Shown in pieces: positions 7,035 to 19,200 of a stretch of 64,000 nt of DNA. The translations under genes were made by a program, and so were the position numbers. Every line of letters begins with the position of its first letter. Positions within the stretch are counted from its first letter, which is position 1. Source of the stretch: Bacteroides sp. (GTDB taxonomy: Bacteria > Bacteroidota > Bacteroidia > Bacteroidales > Bacteroidaceae); NCBI GenBank assembly GCA_019414725.1, contig DXLM01000001.1:62001-126000 (forward strand), given 5' to 3'. The notes under the pieces were generated by a model. That model saw nothing but the letters and a program-made list of their open reading frames with translations, was not told the origin of the DNA and did not search any database.

Positions 7035-7539
7035 AGACATTAGAAGCTATAATGTAGGAAATTCTAATTACAGCAAGCATAAAATACAACCTTGGGATAT
7101 TTGGAGAGAATATAATTTGAATCCATGGGATGCGGATATTGTAAAGAGGATACTGAGAACTAAGGAAGAACCTGGTAAGTCTAAAGAGGATGCTAGAATA
7201 ATGGATTACGAGAAGATTATCCATATTTGCAAAGAAAGGATTCGGCAGATTAACGAGGACAAAAAGGAAGAAGGAACTTCCTCTGGATTTGTTATTAGTA
7301 CTGATGGTACTGCTTGTATATCTAATATATTTAAACCTAGTGCTATCTCTTATAGTTTGAATGAGAAGGAGGCAAATGCATATGCCGAATTTCAAAAACA
7401 ACATTATGAACTACATAAGGGAATAAAGGCGTGTGGATGTTCAGTAACATTTACACATAGTGGAATAGGTATAGGTAAATCTGTTAAATGTAATGTATGT
7501 AAGGAGAGTAAGAACATAACTGATTACAATACTTGGTAA
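7021..7539 (+). CDS. DUF3310-like protein with C-terminal zinc ribbon
   Basis: 172 residues from the ATG at 7021 (an upstream TTG adds one codon). The N-terminal part (about residues 10-70) has YNVGNSNYSKHKIQPWDIW followed by DADIVKRILRTK, matching the DUF3310 pattern found in many phages (sometimes called nucleotide-kinase-like). The C-terminal part (about 137-165) has CGCSVTF...CNVCKESKNITDY, a zinc-ribbon pattern with a Cys pair at each end. The fusion of the two is notable. It is the last gene of the plus-strand block and ends in TAA just before the shared hairpin terminator. Confidence 0.8.
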   Translation: METNEDIRSYNVGNSNYSKHKIQPWDIWREYNLNPWDADIVKRILRTKEEPGKSKEDARIMDYEKIIHICKERIRQINEDKKEEGTSSGFVISTDGTACISNIFKPSAISYSLNEKEANAYAEFQKQHYELHKGIKACGCSVTFTHSGIGIGKSVKCNVCKESKNITDYNTW

Positions 7540-7547
7540 ATAATAAA

Positions 7548-7592
7548 GGGAGAAGCGTAGACAATAAAGTCTATGTTTCTCCCTATTTTTTT
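7548..7592. terminator. hairpin terminator between convergent operons
   Basis: A 15-base arm at 7548-7562 (gggagaagcgtagac) pairs, with two G-T wobbles, with 7569-7583 (gtctatgtttctccc) around a six-base loop. A T run follows at 7586-7592 on the plus strand. On the minus strand the flank is also T-rich (TTTATTATTTA), so it could stop transcription from both directions. It separates the standard-code plus operon from the TAG-recoded minus block. Confidence 0.85.
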
Positions 7593-10500
7593 ATTCCTAC
7601 TCCCTTTCAGGAAGTAAAGTATTCCAAAATATCTTAGTATTATTTGTTAATGAAGACATTCTAATAAGAGCATCAGTAAAAGAAGTATCCCCAAATGCTG
7701 TATTATATATATCTTCGGCTCTTCTAGAAAAATAACTAAATGACATTGGTTGCCAAGAAACTAGTGGTCCTCCAATAGATTCAATAAAGTTAAGGTCTAA
7801 AAAAGACGAACTTACCATCTTGCATGCCATATGAGCAGCAGCTGCTATAGCTGCATCGTCTATATCTCTAGAATCCTTAGCTTTCTTCATGTTTTCATCA
7901 TCCCAATCGGCTAATGTTCCAGTGACAAGAGAACCAACAATAAAGAACATTAGTAAATCATACTAGATTTGTCGTAAATTGGCTCTATAGAGATTTCTAA
8001 GCTTCTCATCCTCATTATACCACATATCTTCGAAAGTATGCTTTAATCCATCTCCTTGAAAGGTTCCAGATATTAACTATGATAAGGTTAGCATAATTCC
8101 TTCCTACCATTCTCCCTCCCACTTTACTACTGGAACTCCAGTATTTTCTGTAGTTGGTATCATTCTGCCATTTTCTTCGGTGAGGTATAACAAATTACCA
8201 TTAGCATCCTTCTACTGAGCATAGCGTCCTTTTAATTTGATACCCTATCCTCCCAAATACTGGTTTTTCTTACCAGACCAGAAAGTTCTCATTTGCATCC
8301 ACAAGGCTCCGAGAGTATAGGAATGAACCATTGCCTTTTTTTCGTGGGCATAGTAACCATAAATATCATCAGCTAACGATTTGAAACTCTCAATCTGCTG
8401 GTTTGTATGAGATTTAGGTAAAGGTTGTCCGATCTAGAATAAACTACCATCAGCATTTTTAGCATGTTCTATTTCTAACTACTCAGCTATAGCGTAATAT
8501 AACCCTTTTTGTTCGTTATATTTGGGGTCATCAGTCCTTCCATTAGCATATGCTTCAAAGCGTTTATCCTTTTTCCAATCATATACTAGTTTGTTTCCAA
8601 CTTTTTCATAGGCATCATAACTGCCATCCTATTTTAACTAAGTGACAAATATAGACATTCTACTGTAATAATCTGGTCTGCTGGTGCAGTGAAAAGCAAT
8701 ATTAGACATATTGAATATTCCATACCTATCTGATTTAGTCTGTTCTGCATAAGTATTCATATCTCTATCGTTAATAGCAAACATATCATTTAATAGGCTA
8801 CATTTAGTAGGCTTTCCTCCAAGAGTAAATAGTTCTCTATAAACTTCTTTAAAAGCAAATGCAAAATTCTCAAAGGTGAAAGGAGTGTTTTCATCTCCTC
8901 TTCCCTAATACATTAGCCTTATATCGGTCCAAAGAGCCTATATCATCTAGTAGCCATACTAAATAGGAGAAAATCCCAGCACCAAGAATGATGCCGCATT
9001 TTTAATTCTGCTAACAATAGCATTAAAATTCTACTAATTTTCAGGAATTAAAGATTCGTTTTTAATATGAGATTTTATATAATCTGTGATATAATTGGCA
9101 GTATTAGTAAACTTTTTATTAGTTAACTATCCCTAAGTGATTACATGGATCATTGATGCTTTAGCCATTGGCATAATTAAATCAACGTTTTTCTTAGTAG
9201 AGTAAGCAAATATATGCTTTAATAACAAAGTTTCTAGATTATTCTCAAAATAATCATATCCCTTCTCTGCAATCTTCTCTAGTCTCTACTCTGTATTCTT
9301 TCCAGCATCAAACATATTATTCATCTGAAATAATTCTCCTTCAGAAGAGGGATTCTAGACATCTGAGAATACTCCTAGAAACTATTTCTGTGTTTCTTCC
9401 CACCATCTTTTTGGACTCAATCTACTAACTAATCTCTTCTTGAATGCTTCAGCAATACTTCCTAACTAAGAAGCTTGTGAGGATAAACTTCCTACAGCCA
9501 ATGGAACTCTAAAGAATCTAACATCTTCTGTAGTTATCATTTCATCCAATTCATCAGTTCCAAACCTATCCTAATTTATCTTAGTAAGAGCATATTTAAG
9601 AAATTTCTTTTCCTGTTCAGTACCAGAGAATTTGTTGCTCCAGGGATTCTTAAATAGAATATCGCCATCTTTATACTCTATCATATTTCTATACAAGCTT
9701 GCCTAATTGCCAACAGTCATTTCTGATAGCTTTCCAAACCCTTTGCTTTTCTTTAGTTCCTCTACTAGCTCTCTAATAATTGGAGTCTCCCTCATCATAT
9801 CCTCACGAGTGTTCTAATAAGCTTCAGTAATAAGAGAGGTTAATTTATTTAGAGTAGCATTATCTAGATTTCCTGGATTATCTAACATCAGAGATTTAAC
9901 CCCGTTATTAAATATATTCATGCTCTCAAGATACTTCTCGTTGTCTTTAGTCTGCTGTCTAAACTGCACTCCCTATATTTCAGCAATAGCTAACATTATA
10001 TGATTATATAAAGTTCTCTACTCATTTCCCTCCTCACTATAAGTGTCTAACGATGTTATCTACTCAGTTCTTAAACCTCCATTAGGCTCTTCTAATTTTT
10101 TCCTAATTGCCTCCAATTTTCTAAGAATATCTCTTCTGTCATTAGTAGAGACTGCTTCATCCAACTATGTATATAAATCCTTATACTTTCCTACAAACTT
10201 ATACTTATCCTCTTCCCAGTGTGTGCTAGCACCAAGTTCTAATACTTCTCTAAGCTTATTTTTAGCCAATTCTACTTTATTCGCAAATTTAATGTTCTTA
10301 ATATTATTCTAGAATCCATCAATGTGGGATACTAACTCTCCGAAATTGTAGACTAATTCCTCGTTTGATGCCGCTGTACCCTGTAGAGAATGGGGATTAG
10401 CTACAAGTATATTTCCAATAATTCCTTCTTTAGAGGTTATTTCAGGCAAACAGTTTAGGATTGCCATTGTCTCCATCAAGTGTATGTTTCCATTGGTAGC

Positions 10501-12300
10501 TTTCATAGCCAATGAACCAGGTTTCCTAGCCTATACACTATCTACTTCAAATGCCCCAGTTAATAACTATCTTCTACTAGATTTATTAAACTTATGAGAA
10601 TAATCTAGATTGTCAGTAGTAATTTTCAATATATCAATCTACCCGTTGAGCTTGTTTCTTAGTAGAATAACCCCATAAGCCTTTATTGCTTCATTTTCGA
10701 TAATTTCATAATAGTTCCTACAGTACTTACCCATTAGATTCTAGAACCATTCTGCGGAAGCTCCTTGTTTAACATTAATACTTCCCTATTTTGGTAAAGG
10801 AACTAGACTAGTATTTTCTTTTATGCCTTTCTTCAAGGCCATTTCCACAGAGGCTACCATATCTCTGCGTTTTTTTGGGAGAGTTTCCTAATAGAACTTT
10901 TTAACTTTTTCAAAAAGTTCTTCCTAAGTGTTAGCAGTATATGGAATCTTAGAGTTTTCAGTTTTAAATACCCATTTCTTAGACTCTGGGTCCTACTCAA
11001 TATTTCCTTCCATCATAGATTTTATTTCTTCGTCTCCCCAAGTCTTACTCATATTTATACTAGGAAACGAATACTCCATTACCTACGAAACATTAGTTAC
11101 AATTTCCTTGGGAGTTAAATCAATAACTGGGGTAGGAGGAATAAACTCATCAATATTAGCAGCAACCTCATTTAATGTTGCTCTAGTAGTTATATCTTCC
11201 AAAGTAGACTCTCCTAACCTAGCTGAAATAGTATCAAATACCCAAGTGTCTCCCTCCTACCTGAAATTATGCATTTTTATAGGAGCAACAATAACTTTAG
11301 GTGATGGACTGTTAACTCTAATTCCGGCATTCTCAATCATTCTATGATATAATCCCATCTGATACCAAAAAGCTCTCTGTTTCGCAGAATCAAAAGAATC
11401 TTTAGGGGAAGTCTTATAGTCAATAACATGAGCATACCCATCCCCATCAACTACCAATAGGTCTATCTTTCCTAAGATGGTATCTCCTTTCCCTTCGATC
11501 TCATATCCCAACTTGGTAACTACTTTAAACTCAGGAAAGAAAGTTAGATTCTGTCCATATGTATTAATTAAATCTTCGTGTAACTTTTTTCCATACTTAA
11601 TTATACTATTTATAGTATCCTGCTTTAATTTTTTGTCTTTATACTGTAAATTTATATAGCTCTTAATGGCTTTGTCACTCTGGGTGATAAGTAATCCAGC
11701 CTTTGTAGTTCTGAAAAGCATTTCTAAGATACTATGGATCTCTGTACCTAATTCGCCCTGTGCTTTCCACTTATCCTTCATTTGTTTGATTAATCCTAAA
11801 GTCTAACTGGTAGTTTCTGAATTATTATCAAAGTTATCTAAATACTCCTTCAGCTAGTCTTCGCTAACATTATCGGTAACGGTTACATTCTTCCCGAATA
11901 GTTCTATTTCGTCATTATTAAATCCTTTAGTGGGATCTTTCCAGTCCTTAATACGTCTTCTCCAATATTCAAATTCTCTAAAAGAAGGCATTAAAAGCTA
12001 GTCTTTAGAATTAGTAAGATCCGCGAGAAATTCCGTTACACCAATATAAGGGCGTTTAAATTCTAGATTATCTTCTCCATCCTAGTATAATTTCTTAGCC
12101 TCAGCATAAGCTTTAACATGCTTTTGAGCCTCTGCTTTAACTTTCTTTAAAGCTTCCTAAGTTATTACGTTATCTAAAGCATTAAATACCAAATCCCCGT
12201 AGATTTCGTATAGTTCGTCTCCTTTTTGTAGTAGAAAGTTTTCATACTCCTTTTTACTACTAAATTCGTGGTCTTTAAATTTATATATACATTCAGACAT
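7591..12300 (-). CDS. large protein with an N-terminal PD-(D/E)XK nuclease domain
   Basis: 1569 residues when TAG is read as Gln; the end is GAG TAG GAA TAA, so the final codon is the TAA at 7591-7593. The N-terminal part carries a RecB/Cas4-type nuclease core: GTEIHSILE (His189), an FFPEFK segment (Glu257), GKIDLLV (Asp280), VIDYKTS (Asp294, Lys296) and QRAFWYQMGLY (Gln308). This order fits a PD-(D/E)XK exonuclease. The remaining ~1200 residues are mostly helical with no recognised domain. The nuclease is encoded last in the minus block, after the RNA polymerase, with its start overlapping the preceding gene. A role in host DNA degradation or in processing the entering genome is possible; the large size suggests a virion-packaged protein. 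Confidence 0.75.
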
Positions 12301-13228
12301 GACAGTATTCAGTTACCTTCCCTTCTTCCATTAACTATTTGTGCTTTTCTTCCAAATCCAGACTTAGTATATTAGAATTAGAAACATCGATTTTAGAGTT
12401 AACTATTCTAGCAAGTGACCTCAAAGTACTGTTGAATAATATATCGTCATTAATATCTCTAATACTAGATTCCCCCATTAGAATAGAGTCTAACACACGC
12501 TTCATATTATACATTAACTCATACTATACGTTGGTTGGAAGAAACTATAATTTTTCGCTTTTATCTATTATTCTATTTCTTAATTCTTTAGAAAATTCTT
12601 TTTCGTTATCTTTAATTAGCTTATCGTAAAGTTCTGTACCGTGGAGTGAAGTAATTAACAAAGGAATTAGCTCTATTACTGGGGTATCTAGGGTAACAGC
12701 ATCTGCATTTACATAAGTTATCCCACCTTCCGAAAAAATTGGAGATTCTTTATATTCATTTAAATCCTCTGTTATAACAGATTCTACTGGTAGTCCATAT
12801 ACGTCCCGCAATTTACTTACAATCTCCTCTACAACTAGCGTATCGCTTATTTTAGAATGACTTACAGGAGTAGAGATTTCTTGAGTAATAGGTCTATGAG
12901 TAATATATACCTTAATATCGCCAAAGAATGGAGAAAACTCCACTTCTAGGTCTCTAAAGTTATCATTTATCCATACCTATGAAGATTGTAAATCATTTTT
13001 CCCAGTAAGCCTATAAATCTACTATTCCTTCGTAATCCCACGTTTAATATTTAGCTCTTCTGTCAAATAATTTGAAGAATCTACTCCCTTAATTTCATCA
13101 AGGTGGGGAAATCTGCCAAGTCTTTCCTAGAAGTCTGCACATATAGCCGCTAAATAGGATTCTGGAAGCCCAGAACGCTACTCTAGCGCCCTGAACTCTA
13201 CAGAATTTTTGTTTATACATATACTCAT
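12293..13228 (-). CDS. hypothetical protein between RNA polymerase and nuclease
   Basis: 311 residues with TAG as Gln. It starts at ATG 13226-13228, overlapping the RNA polymerase stop (ATGA), and ends in TGA at 12293, overlapping the next start by 8 bases. The sequence is soluble and mixed. One segment (IEEIVSKLRDVYGLPVE-like, around residues 140) looks helical and is followed by an acidic stretch. No catalytic motif is recognised. The tight overlaps on both sides imply coupled translation with the polymerase and nuclease and therefore a shared stage of action. Confidence 0.75.
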
Positions 13229-16200
13229 TTACAGTTTATTTGATTGTCTATATATTTGTTTAATATATCTATATTTATTTTATAGTTTCTAATATTAGGA
13301 TCGTAGTCTATATACAAGTTAGAGTGAGATGCTAAAAACTTTTTTACTTTCGTTAGCTATTCTCCCTATAACTTATCTGTTTTTATATCCATAATGGTTC
13401 TAGTAACAGTATTAACTATTATAGATCCATCATTAAATGGTAATTCTATTAAGTCTCCCTAAGTCGGAATACTTAATATAACATTATAGTCAATATTATC
13501 CTAATTATTATATATCTATTCTCCAGTAAATACCCCGTCCTCGTCTCTCAGAATCTAAATCAAGTCAGTTCTTAGCTCCTCCTTATTTCTTCTTCTTCTA
13601 AATCTTCCTCTTCTACTACTAGTTATAGGAGTTAGCCAGGTAGCTAACTCTTCGTTAGATAACTAGAAACTATCTCCACTAGTATCTAGTTTAGAAGTCT
13701 CTTCTCTAAACTTAGAAGGTTCAGCAGAATTTACATAGTTATCAAAAATACTAGTTAGAGTACTCTATCCAGACTTACCTCCGTAAGAAATAAGGTTGTA
13801 CCAGTATAGAATATCTTTGATAGGTATTCCATTGTAACTAGAATTGATAGAGTCAAAGCTCTATCTAAGCCTTCCTAATGTCAGCCTATCCTCTTCAGAA
13901 ATTGGAGACATATTAATAGTAGTAGTATATGATACTGAATTATTTCTACTAGCATTTTTAGAATATATATTTGGTCTTAATGAGTTTATGAACTCATTAT
14001 TTTTAAGGGCTATATTAATACGATCTCTGCTACTAGAATTATATCCAGCTTTCAAGTCTGGTATTACCTACTTTTCTACCCAATTTTTGAAGGTAGCATT
14101 GCCTCCAATAGTTCCTAATCTGATAGGCAAATCCTTAGAGGTCTAAGTTTTTATTAGCGTATCTTTATCCTGCAAGTATATTAAAGTAGACCCAGCTGGC
14201 AATACAAACTCTAAAGAACTTAAGTAGTTATTAACTAATTTATCATTACATAAATTGGAAATTCCTTGAATAGTACCCTTAGTATCAGTGCCATACTAAT
14301 ATCCAACGTTTATATAATCATGAATAGTCCTGTATTTAATAGAACTTTTCATATACGCTTCATGCTTCTCAAATGCTGCTAAAGAATATCCCCAATAGTG
14401 TGGAACTGTATTTATGATAGCTAAAGGATTGAAACTAACTTTAATCTTTTCATACTCATCAATTTTAGCCTACCTATATTCTTGGTTAGTCATAAACTAA
14501 ATGAAGTCTAGTTTGCTAGGAACAATATTTTCTATATTCCTTACATAATTTAGATAATCTTCTTCTTTATTTTTTACTCCCTAATTAACTCCTAGTAACT
14601 AACCTATTTTGTTAAACTCCGCTGCTCCCTTATGTAAGGTAACAAGGTTTTCAAACAATTGAGGTCCGTTCTTCCATACCTTGTCATAAACTATAAGACC
14701 GTCAATAATCTAGTCTATAACTTTATTTGCTAACTACTTGTTTTGGACAAGGTCTGTCCTTACAGTATTACTATAATTAGTTATAACTCTATTCCTAAAA
14801 CTGTTTAATTCGTTAATAACTTCATTGATAGTTTTCTTCTAAGTATAGTTGCCAAAATCGTCTAATTCTCCATACAAGGACTTCATTAGGTCGTTCAACC
14901 ATTTTTCTACTCCCTTGGTACTTTTTCTAATAGCTGTAGAAATATTTACTCCAGTCTTTTTTCCGGTGTTATCTACTAGATATTCGGTACTGAAAGAGCC
15001 AAGTATTGAGCTAATAGGATTACCCATAAATTTGATAACATCATCAATAGAGTTTAGCTAAAGCTTATCACTAATAATACTTCCCTTCAACATGGATGCT
15101 ACAGCATCTCCTACCGGGGACATAAGCACTCTACCTAATTCTTCGTAGGGAATACCCATAGCTAGACCGTAAATATACATATCTGCCATCTTAGAGTTAG
15201 CATTTAATTTGGCCAAGCATAGTTCCTTAGCGTTGTCTGTAGCTAATGATAACAATGCAGATATCTCAAGGGCTGCATCATCTGCATTTGCTATTCTCTA
15301 CAATAATTCTAAATTCTCTAAAGTCTACGGAGCTAAATCAGGATTAGCATTAGCTATAGTGTAATACTCCTTTCCGTTAAATACAATAGATTTGTTGAAT
15401 AGAGGTTTAAGATTCCCTTGTTTTAAGAGAGTGTTGGCGTACTACGTAATAGCAAAGAAGGATTTTAATCCAACTGCAGAAATACCAATAACCTCTTTAC
15501 CAGTATAGTTATCTTCTATTGCCTACATTATATTAGCAACGTTTCCTGGAGTCGCATACTTCAAAGCTTTACCAGCCTCCGATTTCTCTGCCATCTTTTT
15601 GGGTCTATCGGTAGTCTAGTCTACAGACATAGTAGCCTACATCTAATTCACTGGATTGGCAATAATATCAATCATTTGCTATACTACATAGTTCTTAGTA
15701 TACTCTTCCTAATTGTCGGAATATAAATTATGGTCATTAACCATGACAGCAAGCTCTTCAAATAAAAACTCTAACTGCTCTGGAGTAAACTTCTGACTAA
15801 ATTCCTTATTGAATATATCTGCAGCCTTCTATTTGCCTAAATCGGACAAGTCCGAAAACTTCAATAACCCATCTTTAGATAGCCGATTAATTAATTCTAC
15901 CCTATTCTATAAGGTATCATCTCTTTCAAATAGAGTTGGCATATTATTAACCATCTTAAAATCATATGAAGAAAATAAGTTAACGATATAAGATGCAAAT
16001 TTATCTCCGTCTCCTACTCCTTCCTCATGTTCAACTGCTTCTCTGATATTTATTCTCTTAATCTTTTCTCCAGTTGGGTAGTTTAGCCCAGTTGATATTC
16101 TTAAAGACTCTTCAGAAGAAAGGTCAAAGTAAGGTGACCATCCTGCAAATTTTCCATTTTTTAATAGTTCAAAAGTTAATAGAGACACCGTATCAATATC

Positions 16201-19200
16201 GTAGTCAGAACCCTATAACCATATTTGGTGAGTAGATACATATGCTGTATTTATATCAAAATCTTCGTATCCTACGACTTTCATAGGCATAAACGACTAC
16301 ATTGATTGCGCCGGAATACGTGCAGCTATTATATCTAAAGACTTTTTGAAAGAAGTATATAATTCATTTCCTAAGTAGTTTATAATGTTTAAAGTCTAGG
16401 CTTCTACTAATTGCCCATTACTTTCGAAATTTCCTTCTTGATTTATCTCTATATTGCTTAGCTACTGATTTCTATGCCTAGCTATAGTAATATCCTTACC
16501 AACAGTATTAATCCAACTTCTAAAAGATTTATTTTTAGATTTGTGTCGAAGTATCTTACCTAACTATACTGAATCAACTTTACTAGATACCTAAGGAATG
16601 TTATAGTTAAAGGCATCTAAATAGAAGCCTACGTTATCGGTTACAATAACCTACTATCCATCAATAGTATATGTATCATCCTCTAATGAGGGTAATTCGT
16701 ATTGTCTTTCTCCATTAATATCGGTCTAGTATATCTTTCCTGAAATTGCATCCACTTCTGGTGGATAAGTCTAAATCTTCTTTAATTCTGGATGGAGTTT
16801 ATTAAACTACTACTTACTTAATATATAAAAGTGTTGTCCGTTTAACCTCTTTAGAGCTACAGTATAGGCTCTCTCATCTGTAATTCCAATAGCTAGATTT
16901 TTAATCAATTTCTTTTTGAATATGTTCTGGTCTCTTAGTAGAGAATCTACAGAATCTTCTGGAGTAAGTCCTAACTGTGAAGCCATTGTTTTGGGCATTA
17001 TAACTTCATAAGGCTATACTTGCAAATTGTTAATGACTACATCTTTATATTCATTTCCAGTAAATACTTTTACTATCCCTCCCTCTTTTACATTTTTCAG
17101 AGCTTCCTGAAGTGTTTTTCTAGAGGCTCCTTCCTACTGTATATATATATTATAAGAATCTGCCAAATCATACATATTATACTTTATTCCATCACTTCCA
17201 ATGAAAGTAAAGAAATATGACCCCAGATTTCTTCCATCAATTATATCTTCTATAAATAAATTATTAGGATATAAACTCTTTAAATCGTAATATCCAATAT
17301 ACTTTAAAGAGGGATCTCCATATACATCCTTACCAGTAACTGGGCCTTGTACATGAACCTTGTCTATAGTATTTCCTTCAGCATCAACTACAAAATAGGT
17401 TCTATTCATCTAAACATCCTAAATTCCAATAACTGGCTACTAAGCCTATAACTCTTTTATTTCTTCCTCAAAATTTACGAATTCTGATTTTAGCTTTCCT
17501 CCGTATAGTTTTATAGTCTCGTGAGACGGTACTAGCACAGACAAAATTCCCTTAAACTTTAATTTAATAGCAGATTTAGTAAGTATTGAAGAGAGCATAG
17601 ATCCTATTTTATTATACAATACAGGATCGCTTACCGGGATAGGGTTTTTCCTAATATCATCATCAGTTATTTCTTCTCCTCTTTTATACTTATCTATAAG
17701 GTTTGCTACTACATCCATAATAATTCCGTCTTTTGCTTTATTACCGTTAGCAAGCTACTTAACTAAAAGATTAGCTAAAGTCTTTGAAAATTCGGTATTA
17801 CTTCCAGAAGGGTCTAACTCCTTTCTAAGAGAGTCTACTAAGGGTTCTATCCCCTATTTAGTTAAAGAATATAGAGCTTGATACATTTTGTTTGATTCAT
17901 CCCAAGTATATCCTAATGCTGCGCAGGCACTTACCACCTGTGTCATCATTGATATTTCAGAGTCATCAGCATGATGTTCTTTGTCTAACTGGATTCCTGC
18001 CTATGCTAGCTATATAGAATAGCTATTAAATGGAATACTGTCATAGTATATACTTTTGGTATTATAGTTGGCAGCCCCCTATTTAATAGCCCCCTCAGTC
18101 ACAAGATAGTGAATATCAGAGTGCTTCATGGGCTAATAAAAATTATTCTAATCTAGGGGCTTATTCCCTTTTAACAAAAATCCACAACTATTAATAGCTT
18201 TAACAGTATTATATATAGACTATTCTCCGAAGTTTTTGTATCCAGCAAGCTATCCATTTTCATTCAGACTTACGCTGTTTATTCCTTGGAAAATATACTT
18301 CCATACTTTGTAATTAGTATCTATGCCATCTACTCTTCTTAGCTAGGGGACTCCTAACAGTTTTCCGTTCTTTGCAGCAATTGTTTCATATAAATTATAT
18401 GAACCATTGCCTAAGTATTCTATTTTAGTTATACAATTATACTAACGTTCCCATTTTCCAGTATTTGGATTCTTGATAGGTGAAGTATAATAAATATTTC
18501 CATAGTCAATATCAGGTTCTCCCTACTAGCCCTAATATCTCCTTGTTATGTCTATGTAAATAGGTTCTCCATTCTAATCAGACCAAACAATATCTGTCAT
18601 TTTCTTCATCATTCTTTCATTAAATGGAGAGTTCTTAAGCCAACTATTAGTTAATCCGAAGCCTGCCGTTTTGATAATTCCACCAGTTCCAGTAGTTTCA
18701 TCATAAAAATGTATAAAAGGCTTTTTGTGTATTCCAGAACGCTCCCCATTTAAAGAGTTATTCTCCAATACTACCATAAATGGATTTACAAAGGTAGAAC
18801 CATCAAAAGGTTTTACTGCTGTATTATCACCTTGAATATTACAAACATAATCGTTAATATCCTATGTAACTGCTATTCTAGCATTAGTAGGGACACCAGT
18901 GAGCTGCCCTAGTAAATATTCATGCATAGCTGCAGTCATGGATACGTTACGTTTATGCTATGCCTAATATCTATTGGCTTCGTCGTTCATAATAGCTTCA
19001 AAGTTGTTGAAGTCTATTTGATTCGCTTTCTTATTAGGATGATTAACATGACTTCCTACAGTAGATAACAGAAATTCCTAACTATATAGATAATTGAGTG
19101 CATTATATTTAGATAGCAAAGGATTTAGTACTACAGTTTCAACTAAAGAGTGCGGGTCAAACTTATTAATTCCTAGCTAAATAAAATCTGCCTCACTAAT

